Shown: positions 37,713 through 47,516 of the stretch, piece after piece
Position numbering within the stretch: the stretch's first letter is position 1
How the letters are laid out: each line of letters opens with the position of its first letter
From: DATMER01 sp035556715
GTDB lineage: Bacteria > Acidobacteriota > Thermoanaerobaculia > Multivoradales > UBA5704
DNA: 64,000 bases
Direction of reading: 5' to 3'
NCBI GenBank assembly: GCA_035556715.1
Contig: DATMER010000003.1
Coordinates: 62,001 to 126,000 of the forward strand
Position numbers and translations under genes: made by a program
The notes under the pieces: model-generated
The model's database searches: none
The model's input: the letters and a program-made list of their open reading frames with translations, nothing else
What the model was told of the DNA's origin: nothing

Positions 37713-38817
37713 TCCGCTCCAGCCGCCCCGCGATGTCCAGGACCTCGGCGCGGGACGCGGGCCGGCGCCCGGCCAGCTCGCGCAGACCCGCCACGACCGC
37801 CCCCACGTCCGCTCCCTGAGTCTCCAACTGGCTGGCCAGCGCCAGCAGCTCGGCGCTCGCGGCCGGCCGTCGCCCCGCCACCTCCCGCAGGGCCGCGATC
37901 AGCGCCGGGACGCCCTCCCCGCCGCCGTTGCCGCCAATCCCGTCAATACCACCCGGTCTCTCGCCCAGGGAGCTCGCCTCCACACCCTCCAGCACCTCCT
38001 CCACGGCGTCCGCGAACCCGTAGGACTCCTGTCCGCCCTTCCAGGACGCCAGGCGCTGAGGCGGCAGATCGTCGTTGTCCTCGATCGTGGTCAGCCAGGC
38101 CGTGAAGTCATCCCCCTTGCGGCGGTACTTCATCGGCCACTTCAGCTTGGGCAGCTCCGTGGCCCCCTTGGCCCCGCCGAGGTCGTCCCCGGCCTGCAGG
38201 AGCCTGTCCGCGAAGATCACCCCCAGCATGTCCAGGTTGTCCGAAGTCCACAGCTTCTTCACCCTTCCGGCCTCGATCGCGTCGTAGAGCACGTCCCGGA
38301 GCTTGCACTTGCCGTAATAGGGCTTGTTCGAGCCGGGCGCGGGCAACGGCCAGGCGCGGGCGCCCGGGGCCACGATCCCGTCGCGCGTCGCGAACAGCTT
38401 GCACAGCGCGTGGTGGTGCCGGAGCCAGCGGCCGGTCACGTCCAGCAGCTTCCTGCTCACGTCCGGCCGCGAGTTGCGCTCCTTCCATCCCAGCCAGCGG
38501 AACCCGAGGACGGCCGTGATCCACCACTGGCTGTGAGAGGGCGAGAGCTGCTCCGTCACCCGGCCGCGCGCCATGAACCCGTTGTCGACCTGGTTGTCAT
38601 AGAACTGCACGGCCGCGGCCAGCTCCTTGGCCTGCTGCTCGGGAGTCCCCTTCTCGAGGGCCCACGTCAGCCGTGCCAGGTGAGCGAGGACCTGGTGGTT
38701 GGGCGTTCCGCGTCCGGGTTGGTCCGGCGTCTTCGGGTAGCCGGGGATCGCTTCCGGATAATCCCCGTCGAGGACCATGTCACGCCACTTGCGGGTGATA
38801 CCCTTTTCGTATCCCAT
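37690..38817 (-). CDS. Protein of unknown function with C-terminal duplicated motif
   Basis: A 375-residue soluble protein starting MGYEKGITRKWRDM. The frame runs far upstream across the permease locus, but the ATG at 38817 has AAGGAG at the right spacing. I do not recognise the main domain (about 1-270), which is rich in Trp, Lys and His (HSQWWITAVLGFRWLGW). The C-terminus has a clear internal duplication: ALREVAGRRPAASAELLALA and GLRELAGRRPASRAEVLDIA, two copies of a 30-residue helical motif. No membrane or signal segment is seen. Its stop overlaps the NRPS-like gene's end by 23 bases. Confidence 0.75.
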   Translation of the reverse strand: MGYEKGITRKWRDMVLDGDYPEAIPGYPKTPDQPGRGTPNHQVLAHLARLTWALEKGTPEQQAKELAAAVQFYDNQVDNGFMARGRVTEQLSPSHSQWWITAVLGFRWLGWKERNSRPDVSRKLLDVTGRWLRHHHALCKLFATRDGIVAPGARAWPLPAPGSNKPYYGKCKLRDVLYDAIEAGRVKKLWTSDNLDMLGVIFADRLLQAGDDLGGAKGATELPKLKWPMKYRRKGDDFTAWLTTIEDNDDLPPQRLASWKGGQESYGFADAVEEVLEGVEASSLGERPGGIDGIGGNGGGEGVPALIAALREVAGRRPAASAELLALASQLETQGADVGAVVAGLRELAGRRPASRAEVLDIAGRLERIREQPEV

Positions 38818-38961
38818 GGGCTGGCTCCTTGGTTTCTTCAAGTCTACTCTCTCTACCTTTACGTAGAAACGACGGGAACCCGCCGTCCTCCTCACCCTTG
38901 ATGAGGAAGTAGATGAAGGATTGGACGAACTCGTTTCATGAAATCCCGTATCAAGGACTGA

Positions 38962-41391
38962 ATGGAGAGCCTCCTTCGCGACCTGCGCCACGCCGTGAGG
39001 TCGGCCGTCCGTGTGCCCGGCTTCACCGCGCTGGCCGCCCTGACGCTCGCCCTCGGGATCGGCGCGGCCACGCTCGTCTTCGCCCTGGCCGACGCGGTCC
39101 TGCTCCGTCCCTTCCCCTTCCACGAGCCCGAGCGGCTCGTGACCCTCTGGGGCGAGAGCCCCGGCGCCGGCCATCCGCGGGTCGAGGTCTCGCCGCTCGA
39201 CGCCGGGCACTGGCGCGCGGGCAAGGTCTTCCCGCAGATCGCCCTGCTGGCCGCGAGCGACGGCAACGCCGCCCTCACCCTCCCGGACGGCGTCGTTCCC
39301 GTCCGCTACCGGTTGGTGTCGGCCGGATTCTTCGAGGTGCTGGGCGCCAGGCCTGCCCTGGGCCGCACCTTCAAGCCCGGGGATGACCGGCCGAGCGCCT
39401 GGGACAGGCCGCTCGTCGTGATCAGCGACCGCGTCTGGCGGCAGCACCTTGGCTCCGACCCGGACATCGCCGGCCGCACCCTCCGGATCGACAGCGAGAC
39501 CGCGACCGTGACCGGCGTCATGCCGCCGGAGTTCCGGTTCCCCTACACGGCCGACCTCTGGTACCTGTACCCCGAGTCCGCCCTCCCCCGGGAGCGTTCC
39601 GGGGTCCGCATCTTCCAGGGCATCGCCCGCCTCGAGCCGGGGATGACGCTCCACCAGGCCCGCGACCGCATGTCCGACCTGTCCGACAGCCTCCAAAGGA
39701 AAGGGCTCAAGCAGTTCCGCGACTTCCGCGCCACGGTCCGGCCGCTGGTCGACGACGTCCTGGGCGACACCCGGCCCGCGCTCCGCCTGCTCCTGGGCGC
39801 GGTCGAGCTGCTGCTGCTCGCCGCCTGCGCGGACGCGGCCGGGCTGATGCTGACCCGGGCGGACGAGCGCCGCAAGGAGATCGCGGTGCGCACCGCCCTG
39901 GGGGCCGGTCAGCCGCTCCTCCTGCGCCAGTTCCTCCTCGAGAGCTTCCTGCTCGCCGCCCCTGCAGCCGCCTTGGGGCTTCTGCTCGCCCGGGGCGGCC
40001 TGTCCCTGCTCCTCGCCCTCGGCCCGCGGGACATCCCGCGCCTGGACGAGGCCGCCGTGGACGGCAGGGCCGTCCTCTTCGCCCTGATAGTGACGCTCGC
40101 CGTCACCGTCCTCCTCGGGCTCCTGCCGGCGCTCCAGATCCCCCGCTCCGACCTCTCCGCGGCGCTCAAGGAGGGGGGCCATGCCCCGGCCGGCCGCCGG
40201 GCGAGCCGCCTGCGCCGCCTGCTCGTGGTCTCTGAGGTCGCCCTGGCCCTGGTCCTGCTCGTCGGCGCCGGACTGACCGCCCGCAGCTTCGCCCGCCTGC
40301 GAAGCACCGACCTCGGCTTCTCCCCCGAAGGCCTGTTCACTTTCCGCATCGCCCTCGACAGCGCCCGCCATCCGACCCCGGCCGAGCAGGCGGCCTGGTT
40401 CCGCGAGGCGGTGGAGAGGCTGCGGAACGTGCCAGGCGCCGAGCGCGTCGCCGCCGTCCTGCTCCGGCCGCTCGCCGCCTCCATCGGCTGGGAGTACCAG
40501 TTCCTCGTCGAGGGGCAGACCGAGAAAGAACAGATCAGCAACCCGATCTCCAACCACGAAGGGGTGAGCCCCGGCTACTTCGCCACCATGGGAATACCGC
40601 TCCTGGAGGGACGGGACTTCACCTGGGACGACGGCCCGGCCGCGCCGCCCGTGGCCATCGTCAGCCGCTCCATGGCCGAGCGCTTCTGGCCGGGGGAGAG
40701 TGCCCTGGGGAGGCGCCTCCGCTGGCTCGCGGATGAGAAAGATCCCTGGCTCACCGTCGTCGGCGTGGTGGGAGATGCCCACTATCTCGACCTGAGCACC
40801 CTGCGCTACGACATCTACGTCCCCTTCCAGCAGGACCCCCACTGGTCCATGGACCTCGTCCTGCGCACCCGGGCGGACGACCCCATGGACCTGGAGCCCG
40901 CGGTACGGTCCGCCCTGGAGAAGATGGCCCCCGGGCAACCGCTCCTGGACGTCACGACCCTGACCCGGTCGTTCTCCGAGTCCGTGGCCCGGCCGCGCCT
41001 GCGCGCCGCCGTCCTGGTCGCCTTCGCGGGGATCGCGCTCCTCTTCGCCGCGGTGGGTCTCTACGGCCTGATCTCCTGGTCCGTGTCCCAGCGCCGCCAC
41101 GAGATTGGGGTCCGGCTGGCCCTGGGAGCGGACCGCGGCCACGTCTTCCGCCTCGTCCTCCGGCAGGGGCTCGTCCTGATCCTGGCCGGCCTCGCCGCGG
41201 GCATCGCCATCGCCGTGGGCGTGCTCTCCACCGGCCTTCTCGACGGCCTGCTGCACGGCATCCGCCCCCTGGACGTGGCCACCTTCACGACCGTCCCCCT
41301 CCTGCTCCTGGCTGCGGGCCTGGCCGCCAGCCTCTCCCCCGCCCTCCACGCCACCGAAGTCGAGCCGCGCAGCGCCCTCCAGGGGGATTGA
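38962..41391 (+). CDS. ADOP-type duplicated ABC transporter permease (FtsX/MacB-like)
   Basis: An 809-residue permease made of two MacB periplasmic-core plus FtsX units in tandem. The first unit begins GFTALAALTLALGIGAATLVF (about 20-40), with membrane helices near 265-390. The second starts after RLLVVSEVALALVLLVGAG and ends with helices at about 680-795, including the QRRHEIGVRLALGADRGHV motif. This is the Acidobacterial duplicated orphan permease arrangement, which usually lacks its own ATPase gene, as here. Substrate is unknown; the fold relates to mechanotransmission and export. Downstream genes follow closely (an ECF sigma factor). Confidence 0.95.
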   Translation: MESLLRDLRHAVRSAVRVPGFTALAALTLALGIGAATLVFALADAVLLRPFPFHEPERLVTLWGESPGAGHPRVEVSPLDAGHWRAGKVFPQIALLAASDGNAALTLPDGVVPVRYRLVSAGFFEVLGARPALGRTFKPGDDRPSAWDRPLVVISDRVWRQHLGSDPDIAGRTLRIDSETATVTGVMPPEFRFPYTADLWYLYPESALPRERSGVRIFQGIARLEPGMTLHQARDRMSDLSDSLQRKGLKQFRDFRATVRPLVDDVLGDTRPALRLLLGAVELLLLAACADAAGLMLTRADERRKEIAVRTALGAGQPLLLRQFLLESFLLAAPAAALGLLLARGGLSLLLALGPRDIPRLDEAAVDGRAVLFALIVTLAVTVLLGLLPALQIPRSDLSAALKEGGHAPAGRRASRLRRLLVVSEVALALVLLVGAGLTARSFARLRSTDLGFSPEGLFTFRIALDSARHPTPAEQAAWFREAVERLRNVPGAERVAAVLLRPLAASIGWEYQFLVEGQTEKEQISNPISNHEGVSPGYFATMGIPLLEGRDFTWDDGPAAPPVAIVSRSMAERFWPGESALGRRLRWLADEKDPWLTVVGVVGDAHYLDLSTLRYDIYVPFQQDPHWSMDLVLRTRADDPMDLEPAVRSALEKMAPGQPLLDVTTLTRSFSESVARPRLRAAVLVAFAGIALLFAAVGLYGLISWSVSQRRHEIGVRLALGADRGHVFRLVLRQGLVLILAGLAAGIAIAVGVLSTGLLDGLLHGIRPLDVATFTTVPLLLLAAGLAASLSPALHATEVEPRSALQGD

Positions 41392-41432
41392 TGCCGCCGG
41401 AGGCGGCGCGTAGTAGGCTATGTCCAACAGGC

Positions 41433-41990
41433 ATGGATGAAACGATGAACATCCCTGTGGGATCTCCGGAGGCGGATGACTACGAGCGCCTGCGCGGCGA
41501 GCTCGTGCGCGCCGTCTCCCGCATCTGCCCCCCGTGGCTGGCCAGCCGCGCCGACGATCTCGTCCAGGTCGCCCTCCTCCGGGTCCTGGAGGTCCGCCGC
41601 AAGAGTGAGGAAAATGCCCGGATCTCTTCGTCTTACCTGAGGAAGGCGGCCTACAGCGCCCTGATCGACGAGATCCGGCGGTGCAGGCGGAGGCGGGAAG
41701 TCTCGCTGGAGGACGAGGGAGGCGAGGTCGACCCGGTGGCCGAAAGGTCCTCCGCGCAGCCCGATCCGGAGGCGCAGTCCGCCGGGCGCCAGACGGGAAA
41801 GGCGATCCGGGACTGCCTGGCACAGATGGTGCGACCCCGGCGCCTGGCCGTCACTTTACATTTGCAGGGGCACAGCGTACCGGAAATCGGGAGACTGATG
41901 GGGTGGCTCGCCAAGAAGGCGGACAACCTCGTCTACCGGGGCTTGGCCGACCTGCGTGAATGCCTGGGGGGCAAGGGAGTGAGACCATGA
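41433..41990 (+). CDS. ECF-type RNA polymerase sigma factor
   Basis: About 185 residues. Sigma-2 is seen as RADDLVQVALLRVLEVRR and SSYLRKAAYSALIDEIRR. Sigma-4 is seen as TLHLQGHSVPEIGRLMGWLAKKADNLVYRGLADLR, with the helix-turn-helix. The start is ambiguous. ATG 41391 overlaps the permease stop (TGATG) and has AGGGGG before it, but the added residues are encoded by a small GCCGCC/GGCGGC hairpin region and look non-coding. ATG 41433 or 41445 fits the conserved domain better. The next gene, overlapping by 4 bases, is its likely anti-sigma factor. Confidence 0.85.
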   Translation: MDETMNIPVGSPEADDYERLRGELVRAVSRICPPWLASRADDLVQVALLRVLEVRRKSEENARISSSYLRKAAYSALIDEIRRCRRRREVSLEDEGGEVDPVAERSSAQPDPEAQSAGRQTGKAIRDCLAQMVRPRRLAVTLHLQGHSVPEIGRLMGWLAKKADNLVYRGLADLRECLGGKGVRP

Positions 41991-42658
41991 CGAGGAACGA
42001 CGACGACTTGAAAAGCCTGCGGGAGGCATTCGCCACGCCCAGGCAGGCCGCCTTGAGCCCGGAGGCCTGCCCGGCTCCGGACCGCATCTGGGCGGCCGTG
42101 CGCGGCGAGCTGCCGCCCGACGAGGTTCGGGAGATCGTGGAGCACGTGGCCGCCTGCGCCTCCTGCGCGGAGGACTGGAGGATCGCCATGGCCTTCGAAG
42201 AGGAGTCCCGGGTCCGGCAGGAAGAAGCCGTCGTCCATCATTTCCCCGCCAGAGACCGGTTCCGCCCCTGGGTGGCCGCCGCAGCAGCAGCCCTCGTCCT
42301 GACCGTGGGGGGTATCTACGTGCGGCAGACGCAGGGGCCGGACGCCGCACCCGTCTATCGCGGGGAGGAATCCGAGATCCGGGCCGTGGTGCCGCCCGGA
42401 GGGGTCCTCCCCCGCCAGGCCTGCGTCCTCGCCTGGACGCCGCTGCCCGACGCTGAGTCCTACGATCTCCTGGTCACCACCACCGAGTTGGACACCGTCG
42501 CCGACCCCAAGGGTCTGACCACGCCGAAATACCAGGTGCCCGCGAGCGCCCTCGCGTCCCTCCCCCCCGGCGCCCAGCTCCACTGGCGCGTCACCGCCAT
42601 CTACCCCGAAGGCGGCGGCCGGAAACAGTCGAAGACGTTCACCACCGCGGTGGAGTGA
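41987..42658 (+). CDS. Membrane anti-sigma factor with zinc-finger motif
   Basis: A 223-residue protein starting at ATG 41987, which overlaps the sigma-factor stop. The N-terminal cytoplasmic part has the HxxxCxxC zinc motif in EHVAACASCAEDW, typical of anti-sigma domains that hold ECF factors inactive. One membrane helix follows (WVAAAAAALVLTVGGIYV, about residues 85-102). The outer domain of about 115 residues looks like a single beta-sandwich, fibronectin-like (LAWTPLPDAESYDLLV, LHWRVTAIYP), and may sense an envelope signal. The 3' end overlaps the convergent hydrolase by 20 bases. Confidence 0.87.
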   Translation: MTRNDDDLKSLREAFATPRQAALSPEACPAPDRIWAAVRGELPPDEVREIVEHVAACASCAEDWRIAMAFEEESRVRQEEAVVHHFPARDRFRPWVAAAAAALVLTVGGIYVRQTQGPDAAPVYRGEESEIRAVVPPGGVLPRQACVLAWTPLPDAESYDLLVTTTELDTVADPKGLTTPKYQVPASALASLPPGAQLHWRVTAIYPEGGGRKQSKTFTTAVE

Positions 42659-43394
42659 GCTCCGCCAGATCAGCCAGCACCGCCCGCAGCACCTGAGCCT
42701 GCTGGTCGGCGCGGGAGATCTTCGCGAACCTGTCGCCGAACTGAAAGCCGTAGTGGCCGAACTGGGAGTGGTTGCCGCCCTCGATGACGACCCAGCGTGT
42801 TGCGTCAGGCAGGTTGTGCGCCGAGGCCCGAAGCCGATCGGGACTGGCGAGGCCATCCCGCGTCGCGACGATCTTGGTCACCCCGAACGCCTGTTCCGAA
42901 AGATCGAGCTCCCTCGGATGGGCCGTGCCGATGAGGAGAAGATGGTCGACGGCCGCCGGGATGGCCGAGGCCACATGGGATGCGAAGCGGCCGCCTTTCG
43001 AGTGGCCTCCTACGATCCACCTACCCTCTTCCGAGAGGATCTTTCCCGCCCACGCTTCCGCCTCCGCCTGGGCCGCTTCCGTGGCAAAGCCTCGAAGCGG
43101 AAGCTTGATCAGAAATACAGGATAACCAGCCTCCGCAATGCTCCGCAGGAACGGAGCATAGGCTTCCGGATCTACGAGCGCTCCAGGGAAGAACAGGAGC
43201 CCGGCGGAGCGCGGGTTGCGCGGCAGGAAGCGAATGTCCGACTCTGTCATCTGGACGATCACATTCCCGCTCGTCTTCAGCACAGCCGGATCGACGCCCC
43301 ACGTCTGGAACGCGATCAGGCCCCATGCAATAAAGAGAAGCCACAGAGCGATTCCGATGCGTGCCCACCACTTCCGAACCGTCACCCAGCTCAT
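42639..43394 (-). CDS. Membrane-anchored alpha/beta hydrolase
   Basis: A 251-residue protein starting MSWVTVRKWWARIG; the frame opens earlier, but this ATG directly precedes a membrane-anchor helix (IGIALWLLFIAWGLIAF). The hydrolase fold shows the nucleophile Ser in VGGHSKGGRFASH, an acid in the ATRDG or SPDRL region and the catalytic His in EGGNHSQFGHYG. It resembles dienelactone-hydrolase-like alpha/beta enzymes acting on esters outside the membrane. It is transcribed away from the M1 peptidase across 152 bases and tail to tail with the anti-sigma gene. Confidence 0.83.
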   Translation of the reverse strand: MSWVTVRKWWARIGIALWLLFIAWGLIAFQTWGVDPAVLKTSGNVIVQMTESDIRFLPRNPRSAGLLFFPGALVDPEAYAPFLRSIAEAGYPVFLIKLPLRGFATEAAQAEAEAWAGKILSEEGRWIVGGHSKGGRFASHVASAIPAAVDHLLLIGTAHPRELDLSEQAFGVTKIVATRDGLASPDRLRASAHNLPDATRWVVIEGGNHSQFGHYGFQFGDRFAKISRADQQAQVLRAVLADLAELTPPRW

Positions 43395-43546
43395 ACCGGT
43401 CTCTTGACCACGAAGAGCGCCGCCACCAGATCGTCCGCGTCGCGGAAGCATGCCGGGATCGTAATGCAGCGTTCGTACCGGAGGCGAGCCGGGTCCCATG
43501 AAATGGAATCCGCGGGGCTCGCCACCAACGATGGAGACAACTGAAG

Positions 43547-45592
43547 ATGCGGACTCGCCCGACCTTTCGAATCATCCTGGCTCTGACGCTGGCGCTCACC
43601 GCTCCGGTGGCGGGCCGGGCCGCCACCCTGGCCGAGCGCGCTGCGGCGATCGACGCTCCGGCCCGCGGCGGTGAGCTCAAGCTCTCCTCGCCGCTCGAGG
43701 TCGGTCGCGCCGAGATCGTACCGGCCCCGGGGACCCGTGTCCGCACCCTGCTCGCCCAGGGCATCCCCTGCGGGATCGTCTTCGAAGGGCCGGCGCGCCT
43801 GCGCTACCGCGTCGAGGACCGGTTCAGCGCCCCGGTGGCCGAGCGAAACCTGCGCCGGATCTCCTCGCTGAAAACGGTGCCCGCGGGCCAGGGGATCGAG
43901 ATCTCCGAGGAGCTCTCCGGAGCCGTGGTCTGGGGCTGGGGACTGGGCGAAGAGGGCGGGCAGACGGCCGCCGCCGCGCTGCCGGACTGGGCCGCGAAGC
44001 TCCTCGCCGGGCGCCGTTTCACGCCGCCGTCGCACGATCTGCTGGCCGCGGAGGCGAACGGCCTGAAGGGCGCGAGCTACGCTCTTCTGCGCGGCGAGCT
44101 CACCGACCTGCTCCTCCGCGTCGATCCGCGCCTCGGCGAAGAGACTCTCTCCCTGCTGGCGAAGGGGACCGACCCGGGCACCACCTTCCGCGAAGGGATC
44201 TGGAGGACGGAGCTGGCGGCGCAGCCGATCGGGGGCGCCTGGTGGCACCGGCCGCCGGCGAACCTGGTCGCCGAGCACGAGCGCCTCGCGATCGAGAACC
44301 CCCGCGGCGCGCAGATCCGCATCGTCAGCCACTCCCGTCTGCGCGCCCACCGCGCCGGAACGGCGCTCTGGCGGGCGGACCTCTACGATCGGCTCTATGA
44401 CGATGACGGCGGACGGCATCCGGTCACCGTCCGGAGCGTCCGCGTCGATGGCCGCGCCGCCGACTTCCTCCACCGCGATCACGAGCTGCTGGTGCCGCTC
44501 GGCCGCGCGCTCGCCCCGAAGGAGACGGTCGAGGTCGAGGTGAGCTACGACGGCGAGCTCGCCCTGCGGCCGGCAGGCCACTCGTTCTGGGTGCTCGGCA
44601 CCGGGCCGTGGTATCCGCGCCAGGACCTCGGAGGCGAGTTGGCGACGATGGAGATCACCGTCGACGTGCCGGAGCCCTGGACCGCTTTCGCCTCGGGAGC
44701 GGAGGTCTCGCGCACCACGAAGGCGGGCCGGCGCAAGGTCACGACGCGGCTCGATCAGCCGATGCAGTTCGCCGTGGTGACCGCCGGCAAATACAAGGTC
44801 ATCGAGGAGACGCGGGACGGGGTGACCTGCCGCGCCGCGACCTATGCCATGCTCAAGGAGACCCCGGCGCGCAACCTCATCGCGCGGTTCTTCGCCGGGC
44901 GCAGCTTCTTCGAGAACCTCTTCGACGAGCCCTACCCCTTCCGCGACTTCACCATCGTGGAGATCAACGATTGGGGCTTCGGCCAGGCGCCCCCCGGCAT
45001 CATCTTCTTCACCAAGGAGTTCTACACCGCGCCGGTGGAGCGGCGGACGCGCGTGTTCTTCCAAGACCTGAACGTGCGCTACCTCCACGAGGTCGCCCAC
45101 GGCTGGTGGGGCAACGTGATCAAGATGAACGCTCCCGAAGAGGCCTGGTTGACCGAGGCGTTCTCCGATTACACCGCGGCACTGGCGGTGCGGCAGCTCC
45201 TGGACGATCGCGGCACCTACCAGTTCAACCAGATCGTCAAGGACTGGGTCAAGGGGGCCTCAGATCTCCGCCCGGGAGCGAGCCTCTATCTCACTGACCA
45301 CCTCGCCATGCACGACGTGCGGGACCGCGAGGACTACCTGCGCCTGCGCTACGCCAAGGGGCCGCTCGTGCTGCACGCCCTGCGGCTCGAGCTCCAGGGC
45401 CAGAAAGGGAGCCCCGACGAGGGGGACCGCTACTTCATCGCCCTCCTCCGCAGCTATTTCAAGCGCTACCGCTACGGCTGGGGGACCACGCAGGGCCTCG
45501 TCGAGACTCTCGACAAGCTCACGGGAGGCGACTGGCAACCCTGGTTCGAGCGCTACGTCTACGGGACCGAGGTCCCCCAGCTACCCAAGTAG
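43547..45592 (+). CDS. Secreted M1 family aminopeptidase
   Basis: A 681-residue protein with a signal peptide (IILALTLALTAPVAGRA). The gluzincin motif is complete: HEVAH with His514 and His518, then Glu537 in WLTEAFSDY exactly 18 residues on. Before it lies an M1-type beta domain. The family removes N-terminal residues from peptides. The N-terminal 200 residues are poorly conserved. The ATG is preceded by GGAGACAACTGAAG, a weak ribosome site. The 3' end overlaps the convergent S9 peptidase gene by 34 bases. Confidence 0.92.
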   Translation: MRTRPTFRIILALTLALTAPVAGRAATLAERAAAIDAPARGGELKLSSPLEVGRAEIVPAPGTRVRTLLAQGIPCGIVFEGPARLRYRVEDRFSAPVAERNLRRISSLKTVPAGQGIEISEELSGAVVWGWGLGEEGGQTAAAALPDWAAKLLAGRRFTPPSHDLLAAEANGLKGASYALLRGELTDLLLRVDPRLGEETLSLLAKGTDPGTTFREGIWRTELAAQPIGGAWWHRPPANLVAEHERLAIENPRGAQIRIVSHSRLRAHRAGTALWRADLYDRLYDDDGGRHPVTVRSVRVDGRAADFLHRDHELLVPLGRALAPKETVEVEVSYDGELALRPAGHSFWVLGTGPWYPRQDLGGELATMEITVDVPEPWTAFASGAEVSRTTKAGRRKVTTRLDQPMQFAVVTAGKYKVIEETRDGVTCRAATYAMLKETPARNLIARFFAGRSFFENLFDEPYPFRDFTIVEINDWGFGQAPPGIIFFTKEFYTAPVERRTRVFFQDLNVRYLHEVAHGWWGNVIKMNAPEEAWLTEAFSDYTAALAVRQLLDDRGTYQFNQIVKDWVKGASDLRPGASLYLTDHLAMHDVRDREDYLRLRYAKGPLVLHALRLELQGQKGSPDEGDRYFIALLRSYFKRYRYGWGTTQGLVETLDKLTGGDWQPWFERYVYGTEVPQLPK

Positions 45593-47505
45593 CCGCCGTC
45601 GAGCAACGCGGACGCGCGCGGCTTCAGGTGCTGCTCGAACCAACGGACGATCGAAACGGCGGAGCGGACCCGGTTGGGCGTCTTGCGGAAGCCGTGCCCC
45701 TCGTCGGGGAAGAGCACGTACTCGACCGGCACGCCCCGCTTCTTCAGGCTGTCTACCACCTGCTCGGCCTCGACCACCGGCACGTTGGTGTCGTTGGCGC
45801 CATGGAGGACGAGGGTCGGCGCCTTCACGCGCTCCAGCCTGGAGAGCGGCGAAAGCTGCCGGAGGAGCTCCTTCTCCTTGACCGGGTCTCCATACTCGAT
45901 CGTCGAGATGGCCGCCATCCACGGCTGGGTATGGGAGAAGAAGGTCTCGAAGTTCACGATGCCGAAAAGGTTGGCTCCGGCCGCGAAGAGGTCCGGGTAC
46001 TCCGTCAGCCCCGCCATGGTCATGTAGCCGCCATAGGAGCCGCCCATGATGCCGATCCGCCCGGGATCGGTGATCCCCCGGCCCACGAGGAAATCGACGC
46101 AGGACTTGATGTCCTTGACGCTATTGACGCGCAGGGCGCCGTTGTCCAGGTTGACGAACCTCTTGCCGAACCCGGACGAGCCCCGCACGTTGGGAGCGAA
46201 GACCCCGATGCCGCGCGAGAGCAGGGCCTGGTAGGTGGCGTTGAAGCTGGGCCGTTCCTGCGCCTCGGGGCCACCGTGGAAGCTGATCACCACCGGACCC
46301 GGACCGCTTCCTGCGCGTCGATACAGCCATCCGGAGAGCTGAAGCCCGTCGTGCGCCGGGAAGGTCACCAGCTCGGGCGCCACCAGGGAATCGAGGTCCA
46401 CCCCTTCGAGAGGAGTGCGGGTCACCTGCCGGAGCTTGCCGGACTGGACGTCCAGCACCCAGACGTCCGACGGCAGCTTCGAGCCAATGAGCGTAAGGAC
46501 GAGCGACCGGCCGTCCGCCGAAAATTCGAGGCCGTTCACGATCTCCCCCGGCAACGCCGGCCCGGGGGTGAGCTTGCGGCTCGCGAGGTCGAGGAAGCCC
46601 AGCTCGGACCTTCCTCCCACGTTCCAGACCACGGCGGCCACCGTTCCCTGATCGTTGATCTCGAAGTCGTCCAGCTCCGCGTCCTCGCGCTCGGCGATCC
46701 GTTGGATCGGTCCCGGCTGCCCGTCCTTCCCGATCGAGACCCGCTCCAGGCCGATAAGGTCGCTGTCCTGGTTCGAGCCGAGAAAGATCGTGAGCCCGTC
46801 CGCCGAGAACCGGCCGCCCCCGAACGTGCCGGGCGGCGTGTGCGGGGTGAGGAGCTGCTCCCGCCCGGCCGGGATGTCGATCAGGTAGAGGTTGCTGTCG
46901 CCCCGGCTCTTGACCCGTTGGACGATCGCGCGCCGGCCGTCCTGGCTCAGGTCGGAGAGGAAGCCGATCCCGGGATTGACCGCCACGAGCTTGAGCTCGC
47001 CGGTCCTCGTGTCGTAGGTGTAGGCGTCGAGAGAGCCGGGGTCCTTGGGATTGGCGCTGAAGCGCACCCAGCGGCCGCTCCACCCGGCGAGCTGATTGTT
47101 GACCTGGCCCCCTTCCGTGAGAAGGCGCGGCGGGTCCTGCCGGTCCGGGTCGAGGAGATAGATCTGCTCGTTCAACCCTCCGCCCGGCGCCACGGAGAAC
47201 GCCAGCCACTGCCCGTCCGGCGACCACTCGACCCCGCGCACCTGGTCTTCGAGCCGGGTCACCTGCCGCGGCTCTCCTCCTTCGGACGGCACCATCCACA
47301 CCTGCGGCACCCCGCTGCGGTCCGAGATGAACGCGATCCGCCTGCCATCCGGCGAGAAGCTCGGGGAGCGGCTCCCCCCGATCCGCGCCATCCGGGCCAC
47401 CACGGCCTCGAGGTCATCCCCCCGAGCCACGGCGGGAGGCTGCGCAGCGAGCGCGGGCAGGGTCAGCAGGGCGAAGAGCGCGAAGAGGGAAAGAGTGCGT
47501 CGCAT
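45559..47505 (-). CDS. Secreted S9 family prolyl oligopeptidase-like peptidase
   Basis: A 648-residue protein with a signal peptide (RRTLSLFALFALLTLPALA). The first two thirds form a TolB/WD40-like beta-propeller (SPSFSPDGRRIAFISDRSG). The catalytic alpha/beta-hydrolase domain has the nucleophile in MGGSYGGYMTM, Asp in HGANDTNVP and His in DEGHGFRK. It cleaves short peptides. The frame opens at 47544, but ATG 47505 is chosen because GGGAGGATTC precedes it directly. That ribosome site abuts the 3' end of a tRNA-like sequence. Together with M1, M28 and M14 enzymes it suggests a peptide-degrading lifestyle. Confidence 0.95.
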   Translation of the reverse strand: MRRTLSLFALFALLTLPALAAQPPAVARGDDLEAVVARMARIGGSRSPSFSPDGRRIAFISDRSGVPQVWMVPSEGGEPRQVTRLEDQVRGVEWSPDGQWLAFSVAPGGGLNEQIYLLDPDRQDPPRLLTEGGQVNNQLAGWSGRWVRFSANPKDPGSLDAYTYDTRTGELKLVAVNPGIGFLSDLSQDGRRAIVQRVKSRGDSNLYLIDIPAGREQLLTPHTPPGTFGGGRFSADGLTIFLGSNQDSDLIGLERVSIGKDGQPGPIQRIAEREDAELDDFEINDQGTVAAVVWNVGGRSELGFLDLASRKLTPGPALPGEIVNGLEFSADGRSLVLTLIGSKLPSDVWVLDVQSGKLRQVTRTPLEGVDLDSLVAPELVTFPAHDGLQLSGWLYRRAGSGPGPVVISFHGGPEAQERPSFNATYQALLSRGIGVFAPNVRGSSGFGKRFVNLDNGALRVNSVKDIKSCVDFLVGRGITDPGRIGIMGGSYGGYMTMAGLTEYPDLFAAGANLFGIVNFETFFSHTQPWMAAISTIEYGDPVKEKELLRQLSPLSRLERVKAPTLVLHGANDTNVPVVEAEQVVDSLKKRGVPVEYVLFPDEGHGFRKTPNRVRSAVSIVRWFEQHLKPRASALLDGGYLGSWGTSVP

Positions 47506-47516
47506 GAATCCTCCCA

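Noticed and set aside
38818..41823. N-terminal extension of the unknown protein ending at 37690
   Set aside because: This part is antisense to the ADOP permease; the ATG at 38817 has its own ribosome site.
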